From NCBI RefSeq assembly GCF_016905445.1, contig NZ_JAFEXF010000056.1:1-37769 (forward strand): 37,769 nt of DNA. The letters are read 5' to 3'. Under the pieces are notes generated by a model, which made no database searches, was not told the DNA's origin, and saw only the letters and a list, made by a program, of their open reading frames with translations. A program made the translations under genes and the position numbers. Numbering within the stretch: position 1 is the first letter of the stretch; each line of letters begins with the position of its first letter. The stretch comes from Streptomyces sp. G44. Lineage in GTDB: Bacteria > Actinomycetota > Actinomycetes > Streptomycetales > Streptomycetaceae. Below are positions 1 to 6,696 of the stretch, one piece after another.

Positions 1-58
1 GTCGAGGGGTGTGCTTGCGACGCCCATGGGGGTGCCTTCCGATGCGTGTGAGGGGGGG

Positions 59-127
59 TCAGTTCAGGGCCTCGGCCAGGTAGGCGCGGGCGGTCTGGGC
101 GTAGTGGAGCGGCGGGTGGCCGCCCCG
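59..127 (-). CDS. C-terminal end of an unrecognised protein; upstream part unreadable
   Basis: The last 22 or so codons before a TGA read as ordinary high-GC3 coding sequence ending in LHYAQTARAYLAEALN. Further upstream the frame enters a C/G homopolymer stretch (about 130-235) where it turns into meaningless Pro/Arg/Gly repeats. The rest of the gene may be lost, or its frame may be broken by miscounted homopolymers. The strong hairpin at 276-316 ends the neighbouring gene and limits how far this one could extend. The family is not recognised. Confidence 0.35.
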   Translation of the reverse strand, partial: RGGHPPLHYAQTARAYLAEALN

Positions 128-240
128 CCGGGGCCGCCCCGCCCCCCCCCCCCGCCCCCCCCCGCGGGGGGCGCCCCGGGCCGGGGGCCTTGGGTGGGGG
201 TGGGGGCGCAGGCGGGGGGGGCCCGTGCCGGGCGCCGTGT
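128..240. repeat. Low-complexity C/G homopolymer tract
   Basis: The stretch is almost entirely runs of C then runs of G, with up to a dozen identical bases in a row. No frame through it makes a convincing protein. It could be a real low-complexity spacer or a sequencing or assembly artefact. A similar tract lies near the other end, at about 37540-37640. Confidence 0.7.
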
Positions 241-275
241 GCTGCATCGCTGCGGCCTTTCGCTCCATGTCGACA

Positions 276-316
276 GCGCTGCACGCCACCGGACGTTCTC
301 CGGTGGCGTGCAGCGC
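276..316 (-). terminator. Strong hairpin terminator of the 81-aa membrane protein gene
   Basis: This is a perfect 18-bp inverted repeat (arms 276-293 and 299-316) with a 5-base loop, 50 bases beyond the stop of the minus-strand gene that ends at 366. As usual in Streptomyces there is no long U run. The position fits transcription termination. Confidence 0.8.
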
Positions 317-365
317 GGATCTGGCCGGACCCCCGGGCCGGGGGAACCCTGGCGGGTCCGGCCGG

Positions 366-611
366 TCAGGCGGCACTTCGTTCGGCCGCGGTCTTCTTGG
401 GCTTCGCCTTGTCCAGGGCGAAGATCCCGACGATGGCGGCGACGGCCACGATGCTCGCGACGATCATCGAAGCGGGGTCCGGCAGGTGCAGGGGCAGGAA
501 GGCGCCCTTGGTGTCGTTGCCGATGATCTTCAGGATGATCGGGATGATGCCGCACCAGGATCCGACGACCAAGGTGGCGAACTGCGCGTACTCAACGGAC
601 TTCTGCTGCAT
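366..611 (-). CDS. 81-aa two-helix membrane protein, unknown function
   Basis: The product is small and hydrophobic. One membrane segment lies at about residues 10-30 and a second at about 47-66, followed by a short Lys-rich tail (DKAKPKKTAAERSAA). The ATG at 611 was chosen because an AAAGG-type ribosome site lies about 11 bases upstream and the open frame further upstream has no protein character. A hairpin at 276-316 follows the gene. Upstream at 824-838 is the AGGGG tandem repeat shared with other genes here, pointing toward this gene. It may therefore belong to the same regulon as the guanidine-polyketide genes. The family is not recognised; a role in export or immunity would be a guess. 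Confidence 0.7.
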   Translation of the reverse strand: MQQKSVEYAQFATLVVGSWCGIIPIILKIIGNDTKGAFLPLHLPDPASMIVASIVAVAAIVGIFALDKAKPKKTAAERSAA

Positions 612-987
612 TTCGGATCGGCCTTTCGCCTTTTCCTGCGTCTTCGCTCTCAAGGGATCGGTCCGGACAGCCACACCACAGCGGGGGATGTTGCGATGCG
701 CACTGCCATCCGGACCTGAGAAGATCCTCGCCCCGGTCACGGGGGCCGGACCAGCCCCATAAGGTCGGGGGCACTGGCGACAAAAGTTCGGGCGCCTACG
801 ACTTTCGTCAGGCCCCCGTCCGACCCCTATGGGCCCCTGGAGCCACGCTCGGGGCGGGGCCGCGGCCCGTCGCGGGCCTACGCTCGGCCTGCAAGTACCG
901 GGCGCACCAGCCGGATTCGGCCACGTCCCCCAACTGATCCGAGTGCGGCGGCCGGCGCCCTCGCCCACCGCTTCGGGGGAGGACTCC
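612..987. other. Divergent intergenic region between membrane protein and GT39 genes
   Basis: This 376-base stretch has no convincing gene. It holds the AGGGG tandem repeat at 824-838 (listed separately) and the ribosome site of the glycosyltransferase gene at about 975-983. Nothing else is recognised. Confidence 0.7.
793..838 (-). promoter_or_regulatory. Site E: AGGGG-N5-AGGGG operator, minus orientation
   Basis: On the minus strand it reads AGGGGCCCATAGGGGT, with repeats 10 bases apart (plus-strand CCCCT at 824-828 and 834-838). It faces the 81-aa protein gene and lies about 150 bases upstream of the divergent GT39 gene. A TAGGCG hexamer lies 25 bases downstream on the minus strand (793-798), a weaker match than at sites A-C. 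It may serve either or both genes. Confidence 0.5.
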
Positions 988-2532
988 GTGACCACGACAA
1001 CCCAACCATCGGGAAAGGCATTTCCCTCGGCCGACGGACCGGACGGGCCATCGGCCGCGGCGGCCGGGTCCGACGGCCCGCCCGCCCTCGCGTGGAAGCC
1101 GGTGGCCGCCGTCGGCGCGGTGCTCGGCCTGCTGCTCCTGGTCACCAGCGGACGCTGGGGTCATCAGGGCGACGAGCTCTACTTCCTGGGCGCCGCGGAG
1201 CATCTGAGCTGGTCGTACGCCGACAATCCGCCGCTGATGCCCCTGCTGGCCTCCGCGATGGACGGCCTCTTCAACGGCTCGCTGGTGGGCCTGCGCCTGC
1301 CGGCGACGCTCCTCACCGCCGCCGGGACGCTCTTCGCCGCGCTGCTCGCCCGTGAGCTGGGCGGCGGGACGCGCGCCCAGCTGCGCACGGCGGCGGTCTG
1401 GGCGGCGGTCCCGCTCAGCATGATCATCGGCCACTCGCTCTCGGCCTCCACCGTCGACATCGTCGCCTGGACGGTGGTCAGCTGGCTGCTGGTGGCCTGG
1501 GTGCGCCGCCGGGACGACCGGATGCTGCTCGCCGCCGCGCTGGTCACCGCGGTCGCCATGCAGGCCAAGTACTCCATCGCCTTCCTCTGGATCGCGGTGG
1601 CCGTCTCCGTCCTCTTCGTGGGCCCGCGGCCGCTGCTGCGCCGTCCGCTGCTGTGGGCCGGCGCGGCCGTCGTCGTCGTGACGGCGCTGCCGGGCCTGCT
1701 GTGGCAGGCGGACCACGGCTGGCCGCAGCTCGACATGGCGGAGGTGTTCCGGCGGGAGAGCTCCGGCGCGGTCGCCTACGTGGGTGTCGGCTTCTTCCTC
1801 GCCGGGGTGCTGCTCACGGTCCTGCTCGGGTACGGCCTCTGGCAGCTGCTGCGCTCCCCCGAGCTGCGCCCGTACCGGTTCCTCGGCTGGAGCTTCGTCG
1901 GCCTGTTCGTGCTGTTCCTGGTCGGCGGCGGCCGGCCGACCTACGCGGCGGGGCTGTTCCCCGTCCTGTGGGCGGCGGGCGCCGTACAAATGGAGCGGGG
2001 CGCCCCCGCCAAGTGGTGGCGGTGGGCGGTGAGCTGGCCCGTGATCGGCCTGTTCTTCGTCTTCTCGGCCCTGACGTCGCTGCCGGTGCTGCCCCGCTCC
2101 GACGACGAGGCGGTGGCGGGCACGGAGAACAACCCGCAGGCCGCCGAGACGGTCGGCTGGGACGACCTGGTGGACGCGGTGGAGAAGAGCGCGCGCTCGC
2201 TCCCCGCCGGGGAGCGTGAGCGCGCGGTGATCGTCACCGAGTACTACACGGAGGCCGGCGCGCTCGACCACCTCGGTTCCGGCGCCGGTCTCCCGGACGT
2301 CTACAGCGCCCATCGCGGCTACTGGTACTTCGGTGCGCCGCCGGACGGCACCCGTACGACGATCTTCGTGGGCTCCGACCGCGAGGAGCTGCTCAAGCGC
2401 TTCACCGAGGTGCGCGAGGCCGCGACGGTCGCGGGCAAGGGCAACAAGGTGGCGGGCACCAAGGTGTGGATCTGCACCGGTGCCAGGCAGCCGTGGTCGA
2501 AGGCGTGGCCCGAGCTGGCCCACCTGTACTGA
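988..2532 (+). CDS. GT39-family integral membrane glycosyltransferase
   Basis: This 514-aa polytopic membrane protein is of the PMT/ArnT type (GT-C fold). The family transfers a sugar from a polyprenyl-phosphate donor to an acceptor on the outer face of the membrane. After a polar N-terminus (1-35) come about ten hydrophobic segments. An acidic pair lies in the first outer loop (GDE, residues 61-63), where the family keeps its catalytic residues. A soluble C-terminal part starts near residue 370. The GTG start was chosen for the GGGGGAGGA ribosome site just upstream. The DPM1-GtrA gene at 12383-13579 is the obvious supplier of the lipid-linked sugar. Next to guanidino-polyketide genes, an acceptor such as the polyketide itself is plausible. 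This is inference; proteins or cell-wall polymers are alternatives. Confidence 0.85.
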   Translation: MTTTTQPSGKAFPSADGPDGPSAAAAGSDGPPALAWKPVAAVGAVLGLLLLVTSGRWGHQGDELYFLGAAEHLSWSYADNPPLMPLLASAMDGLFNGSLVGLRLPATLLTAAGTLFAALLARELGGGTRAQLRTAAVWAAVPLSMIIGHSLSASTVDIVAWTVVSWLLVAWVRRRDDRMLLAAALVTAVAMQAKYSIAFLWIAVAVSVLFVGPRPLLRRPLLWAGAAVVVVTALPGLLWQADHGWPQLDMAEVFRRESSGAVAYVGVGFFLAGVLLTVLLGYGLWQLLRSPELRPYRFLGWSFVGLFVLFLVGGGRPTYAAGLFPVLWAAGAVQMERGAPAKWWRWAVSWPVIGLFFVFSALTSLPVLPRSDDEAVAGTENNPQAAETVGWDDLVDAVEKSARSLPAGERERAVIVTEYYTEAGALDHLGSGAGLPDVYSAHRGYWYFGAPPDGTRTTIFVGSDREELLKRFTEVREAATVAGKGNKVAGTKVWICTGARQPWSKAWPELAHLY

Positions 2533-2561
2533 ACCTGTACCGAACCGGCGCGGCCCGTGCG

Positions 2562-2601
2562 GAGGGGGCGGGTACGGACCTCGGTCCGTACCCGCCCCCT
2601 C
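2562..2601. terminator. Bidirectional terminator between convergent GT39 and thioesterase genes
   Basis: This is a perfect 17-bp inverted repeat (arms 2562-2578 and 2585-2601) with a 6-base loop. It lies between the GT39 stop at 2532 and the thioesterase stop at 2627, so it can end transcription from both sides. Confidence 0.85.
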
Positions 2602-2626
2602 GTTCCGTTCGTGTCCCGCTGCCGCG

Positions 2627-3400
2627 TCAGGCGGTCGTGGCCCGCCCCCGGAAGTGCTCCTTCAGGAGGGCCAGTACGTCGGGGGCCTGTTCGGAGAGGA
2701 AGAAGTGGCCGCCGGGGAAGACCTTGAGATCGAAGCGGCCCCGGGTGTGCGGCTCCCAGGCGCGCGCGTCGTCCAGGGTGGTGCGGGGGTCCGCGTCGCC
2801 CGTGAGGACGGTGAGCGGGGCGCTGATCGCGGCTCCCGGCTCGACGCGGTACCTCTCGATGGCGCGGTAGTCGCTGCGGATCGCGGGGAGCACCATGCGC
2901 AGCAGTTCCTCGTCGCCGAGGACCCGTGAGTCGGTGCCGCTGAGTGCCTTCATCTCGGCGACGATGCCGTCGTCGTCGCGCTCGTGGACGTTCTCGGGCC
3001 GGAACACCGAGGGGGCGCGGCGGCCGGAGGCGAAGACGTGCCGGGGGCCGCGCCCCTCGGCCTCGAGGCGGCGGGCCACCTCGAACGCGATCACGGCTCC
3101 CATGCTGTGGCCGAAGAACGTGAGCGGCTTGTCGGCGAAGGGCGCCAGCGCCGCCGCGGTCCGGTCGGCCAGGGTGGCGATGTCGTCGATGCCGGGTTCG
3201 GTGCGCCGGTCCTGGCGGCCGGGGTACATCACCGCGGCCACGTCCACTTCCGGGCTGAGGGCCGCGGAGACGGGGAAGTAGAAGCTGGCGGAGCCGCCCG
3301 CGTGCGGGAAGCACACCAGGCGGTGCGAGGCGCCGGGGGCCGGGTGGTAGCGGCGTATCCACTGGTCGCTGTCCCGCCCCGCGGAGAGGGTTGAGGTCAT
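2627..3400 (-). CDS. Type II thioesterase (alpha/beta hydrolase)
   Basis: The 257-aa length is typical of stand-alone type II thioesterases of PKS and NRPS clusters, which hydrolyse mis-primed or stalled acyl groups from carrier proteins. The triad is visible: Ser99 in GHSMG (97-101), Asp204 in GDADP and His232 in GGHFF. The N-terminal FPHAGGSASFY and MYPGRQDR motifs are also characteristic. It lies 70 bases downstream of the ureohydrolase gene on the same strand and is probably cotranscribed with it. A terminator follows. Its presence implies a modular synthase somewhere, but none is inside the window. The start lacks a strong ribosome site, so coupling to the upstream gene is possible. Confidence 0.93.
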   Translation of the reverse strand: MTSTLSAGRDSDQWIRRYHPAPGASHRLVCFPHAGGSASFYFPVSAALSPEVDVAAVMYPGRQDRRTEPGIDDIATLADRTAAALAPFADKPLTFFGHSMGAVIAFEVARRLEAEGRGPRHVFASGRRAPSVFRPENVHERDDDGIVAEMKALSGTDSRVLGDEELLRMVLPAIRSDYRAIERYRVEPGAAISAPLTVLTGDADPRTTLDDARAWEPHTRGRFDLKVFPGGHFFLSEQAPDVLALLKEHFRGRATTA

Positions 3401-3470
3401 GGCTGAGGTCCGTCCGTGGTCAGGGAGGTGAGTGGGCGGCCGGGCGCGGCGCGCGTCCGGGAGGGGCCGG

Positions 3471-4589
3471 CTACGCGAGGGGGAAGCGCACCTGGCCGGC
3501 CACGATCGGGTTGGCGTAGTTCTCCGTGGAGATCTTGATGCGGTTCATGGCGAGGCCGGTGAGCGCCTCGAAGACGGCGCGGCGGGCGTTCATCGCGGTC
3601 GTGTAGCCCGGGTCCAGGTGCGGTGCGACCTCGACGACGTCCATGCCGATCAAGTTGGTCTCGTGGGCCAGGCGCCGCAGCCCGGTGAAGAGTTCGCGCG
3701 TGGTCAGGCCCGCGGGTTCGGGGGTGCCGGTGCCGGGCGCGTACGCCGGGTCGAGCACGTCGATGTCCAGGGACAGGTAGACGTGGTCGGCGACCGCCTT
3801 GACCTCCTCCACCACCTTGTCGATGACGGCCGCGAAGCCGACGCGCTCGACCTCGGCCATGAAGTGCGAGCGCATGCCCGCCCGGCGCATCCAGTTGAAG
3901 AGCTGGTCGTCGGGGCCGGTGGCCGTGCGCAGACCGACCTGGATGAGGTTCGGCCCGGGCAGCTGCTCGTCGGTCAGCAGGCGGCGGATCGGGGTGGTGT
4001 GCGTGGCCTTGTGGCCGAAGATCTCGTCGTGGCAGTCGGGGTGGGCGTCGAAGTGCACGACGGCGATGCTGCCGTGGCCGTGCACGTCGGAGAGCGCGCC
4101 GACGCTGGGCCACAGCAGTGAGTGGTCGCCGCCGAGGACGACGGGGACCGCACCCACCTCGGCGATCTCCCGGACCAGTCCGCGGATGGGCTCCATGGAC
4201 CGGGCGACGTCGAACGGGTCGGTGGCCGCGTCCCCGTAGTCGACGACCTTGAGGACGTTGAACGGGTTGATCCGCGTGGCCGAATGGATGTATCCCTCGG
4301 GCGTGGCGTACATGTACCGCTCGTCGGCCCGGATCGCCCGGGGCCCGAACGCGGCGCCCCGGTGGCCGGTGGAGGAGTCCACGGGGCAGCCCACCACGGC
4401 GACGTCGACCTCGCCGGCGCGCAGGTCCTCCTGCGTGAGGGCCAGCGGGACGCCCATGAAGGTGGGCATGCCCGAGTAGGCCGGCTGCACGTAGTAGCGG
4501 CGCAGGTCGATCGGCCCGGGGTCGCGCCGGGGCGAGAAGGAGCGGTCGACCTTCAGGCGCCAGGTCTCGGACTCGGGGGTTTCGCTCAT
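3471..4589 (-). CDS. Ureohydrolase (agmatinase / guanidinobutyrase-type amidinohydrolase)
   Basis: This 372-aa Mn-dependent enzyme of the arginase/agmatinase family cleaves urea from a guanidino group to leave an amine. All metal ligands are present: His156 (GGDHS), Asp181, His183 and Asp185 (HFDAHPDC), and Asp275 and Asp277 (SLDIDVLDP). The ATG at 4589 was chosen over an in-frame start 18 codons upstream because GAGGAGAG precedes it. In guanidino polyketide pathways such enzymes unmask a terminal amine derived from 4-guanidinobutyrate. Its position between the arginine-oxygenase-like gene and a type II thioesterase fits that role. It has its own promoter with operator site A. The natural substrate cannot be read from sequence; agmatine or 4-guanidinobutyrate are also possible. 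Confidence 0.92.
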   Translation of the reverse strand: MSETPESETWRLKVDRSFSPRRDPGPIDLRRYYVQPAYSGMPTFMGVPLALTQEDLRAGEVDVAVVGCPVDSSTGHRGAAFGPRAIRADERYMYATPEGYIHSATRINPFNVLKVVDYGDAATDPFDVARSMEPIRGLVREIAEVGAVPVVLGGDHSLLWPSVGALSDVHGHGSIAVVHFDAHPDCHDEIFGHKATHTTPIRRLLTDEQLPGPNLIQVGLRTATGPDDQLFNWMRRAGMRSHFMAEVERVGFAAVIDKVVEEVKAVADHVYLSLDIDVLDPAYAPGTGTPEPAGLTTRELFTGLRRLAHETNLIGMDVVEVAPHLDPGYTTAMNARRAVFEALTGLAMNRIKISTENYANPIVAGQVRFPLA

Positions 4590-4632
4590 CTCTCTCCTCG
4601 TTCGCGACCGGGGCCAGTGCGGGTGCAAGGCG

Positions 4633-4676
4633 ACCGTACGCACGCCGCCCGGGGCACAGAACCCCTAGCCACCCCT
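4633..4676 (-). promoter_or_regulatory. Site A: operator and promoter of the ureohydrolase-thioesterase unit
   Basis: On the minus strand it reads AGGGGTGGCTAGGGGT, two repeats 10 bases apart (plus CCCCT at 4662-4666 and 4672-4676). Exactly 23 bases separate the proximal AGGGG from TACGGT (4638-4633), a good -10 hexamer. There is no convincing -35, as expected for an activator-dependent promoter. Predicted transcription starts near 4627, giving a leader of about 38 bases that contains the ribosome site. Confidence 0.7.
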
Positions 4677-4695
4677 GACCGCACCCTGTCCCGGG

Positions 4696-6375
4696 TCAGC
4701 GTTCGGGCAGGTCGACCGGCGCGAGGTCGTGGAAGAGGTCACCGGGTCCGGGGTTGTCCGGCGGGGTGCCGCCGCCCAGGTGGTCGACGACGCCCCACAC
4801 GGCGTTGAGGGCCGTGGTCACGGCGCCCTCCGCGAAGCCCGCGGTCCAGGAGACGTCGTCCCCCGCGAGGAAGAAGCCGCGTTGCCCCGGGGGCAGTTCG
4901 TCCTGCATGAAGTGGGTGAACAGGCGGCGCTGGTAGCGGTAGTGGCCGGGCAGGTTCGCCTTGAAGGCGCCCAGGAATCGGGGCTCGTTCTCCCAGGTGA
5001 CGGTGCGCGGCGGTGCGATGATCCGGGACCGGATGTCGACGCCGGGGTAGATGTCGGCCAGCACGTCGAGCACGGCGTCCAGGCGCGCCTCGGGGGCGAG
5101 CGGCGCCATCTTCAGCGAGTCGTCGTTCCAGGTGTACGACAGGCACATCACGCCGGGGCGGTCGGGGCCGTCGTCGAAGAGGTACACGCCGCGCGGCATG
5201 CGGTCGGTGAGCGTGGTGCTCATCACCTCGCGCCCGGTCCGCGGGTCGCGCTCGCGCCAGAACGGGCGGTCCACCAGGACGAACAGCTTGGAGGCGCCCA
5301 TGTAGTGGCTGCGCTCCACCGCCGTCCGCACGGGTCCGGGCAGCAGCGGTCCCGAGCAGCGGATGTTGGTGACGAGGGTGCGCTTGTGGGGCGTGAACAC
5401 GGCCGCCCGGTAGGTGTGGGCGCTGCCGTCCGACTCGTACACGGTGATGCCGCGGTCCGTGCGCTCGATCCGGGCGACGCAGCCGCGCGGGGAGCCGCCG
5501 TGCAGGGCTTCGAGGGAGGTGCCGGCGGGCCAGTGGTCGAGTTCGCCCGGGGTGCGGTGCCAGAGCCGCTCGGGCAGCTGCTGGGAGCCGCCGACGATGA
5601 GCCGGTGGTCGTTCTCGGCTCCGGTGTAGATGACGCGGAGGATCTCCAGCATCGAGTTGGGGAAGTCGGTGTCCCAGCCGCCCGCGCCGAAGCCGACCTG
5701 GCCGAAGATCTCGCGGTGGTGGAAGGACTGGAAGTACGGCGACCGGGCGATGAAGCCGTAGAAGGACTCGTCGTCCAGGTCGCGTACGAGGGGGTTCCAG
5801 ATGGCCTTGATGGCGGCGGTGTCCCGGCGGCGGATGGCGTCGTCCATGGCGTAGTACTCGGCGCCTTCCTGGACCGCCTTGTCCCAGGCCATCTCCACCT
5901 CGTGGTAGATGTCGGGCAGGTCACCGGCGCTGCGGGCGTAGTGGCGGCTGCCGTCCAGGTCGATGACGGTGCTGCCGCTCGCGGGGGTGAGCGGGTTGGG
6001 GAAGGGCCGCGTCTCCAGACCGACGAGATCCACGTAGTGGTGGAGGGTGGTCGCCGACCTCGGGAAGCGCATGGCGCCCAGTTCGGCCGTGGCGTCCGGG
6101 CGGCCCTCGAAGGCGGCCGAGCGCATCCTGCCGCCGAGCTGCTCGGCCTCGTAGAGCACGGGGCGCAGCCCGAGGCGCATGAGTTCGTACGCCGTCACGA
6201 GCCCGGAGACGCCTCCGCCGATCACCGCGACCGGTGTTCCCCGCACGTGCCGCGGAATGCGCCCGATGCCGGCCGGATGGGATATCCAGTCGTCGTACTC
6301 GAAGGGGAAATCCGGTCCCAGCATGGTGACGGAACCGGTGATTTCAGAGTGCACATGACCGTTGACGGAACCCAA
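4696..6375 (-). CDS. FAD amine oxidase, arginine/tryptophan 2-monooxygenase type
   Basis: This 559-aa flavoprotein has an N-terminal FAD-binding segment VIGGGVSGLVTAYEL (about 51-65), Glu76 for the ribose, GGRM at 81-84 and ELGAMRFP nearby. A C-terminal AGDDVSWTAGFAEGA motif is typical of amino-acid 2-monooxygenases that turn an amino acid into the one-carbon-shorter amide. Acting on arginine, this gives 4-guanidinobutanamide, the usual precursor of guanidinobutyryl starter units. The ureohydrolase and thioesterase next door support arginine over tryptophan, but the substrate is inferred. The TTG start at 6375 is supported by AGAGGAG 8 bases upstream; the frame has no better start. Operator site D lies upstream. 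Confidence 0.88.
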   Translation of the reverse strand: MGSVNGHVHSEITGSVTMLGPDFPFEYDDWISHPAGIGRIPRHVRGTPVAVIGGGVSGLVTAYELMRLGLRPVLYEAEQLGGRMRSAAFEGRPDATAELGAMRFPRSATTLHHYVDLVGLETRPFPNPLTPASGSTVIDLDGSRHYARSAGDLPDIYHEVEMAWDKAVQEGAEYYAMDDAIRRRDTAAIKAIWNPLVRDLDDESFYGFIARSPYFQSFHHREIFGQVGFGAGGWDTDFPNSMLEILRVIYTGAENDHRLIVGGSQQLPERLWHRTPGELDHWPAGTSLEALHGGSPRGCVARIERTDRGITVYESDGSAHTYRAAVFTPHKRTLVTNIRCSGPLLPGPVRTAVERSHYMGASKLFVLVDRPFWRERDPRTGREVMSTTLTDRMPRGVYLFDDGPDRPGVMCLSYTWNDDSLKMAPLAPEARLDAVLDVLADIYPGVDIRSRIIAPPRTVTWENEPRFLGAFKANLPGHYRYQRRLFTHFMQDELPPGQRGFFLAGDDVSWTAGFAEGAVTTALNAVWGVVDHLGGGTPPDNPGPGDLFHDLAPVDLPER

Positions 6376-6514
6376 CGGATACTCCTCTGACCGTGGTGGG
6401 GGCCGGCCCGGCGTGAATTCCTCGGACGGCCGCGAAAGGCCGGGGTCCGGTGACGGCGAGAGGGAGCGCGATCAGCCCGCCCCCAGCACACGGCACGTCC
6501 TCGCCACACCTTCG

Positions 6515-6560
6515 ATCATCGCGGCCACCCGAGGGCCGGAGAAACCCCTGCCCGCCCCCT
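6515..6560 (-). promoter_or_regulatory. Site D: AGGGG-N6-AGGGG operator upstream of amine oxidase
   Basis: On the minus strand it reads AGGGGGCGGGCAGGGGT, repeats 11 bases apart (plus CCCCT at 6545-6549 and 6556-6560). It faces the amine oxidase gene, about 170 bases from its TTG. The best -10 candidate, GATGAT (6520-6515), is 24 bases downstream and weaker than at sites A-C. Confidence 0.55.
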
Positions 6561-6610
6561 GGGCCCTCCTAGGAGGCGCCCGTGCGGATGGCGGTGGCGC
6601 GCCCCGCACG

Positions 6611-6654
6611 ACGGCACCCGGCAGGGAACCGGGAGGTCCCCTGCCGGGTGCCGT
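6611..6654 (-). terminator. Terminator of the LAL regulator gene
   Basis: This is a perfect 16-bp inverted repeat (arms 6611-6626 and 6639-6654) with a 12-base loop, beginning about 43 bases beyond the regulator's stop codon. It separates regulator transcription from the downstream operator and amine oxidase gene. Confidence 0.8.
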
Positions 6655-6696
6655 GCTCGCGCCGTCGTACGTGCCGCGCCTCCCCGTGCCCGCCGG

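Larger units (their letters stand above)
6376..6696. other. Intergenic region between LAL regulator and amine oxidase
   Basis: This 321-base stretch has no gene. It contains the regulator's terminator (6611-6654), operator site D (6545-6560) and the amine oxidase ribosome site. Confidence 0.75.

Noticed and set aside
4729..6390. A 550-codon plus-strand frame antisense to the amine oxidase
   Set aside because: The amine oxidase motifs on the minus strand are clear, and the antisense product is low-complexity Val/Gly/Arg.
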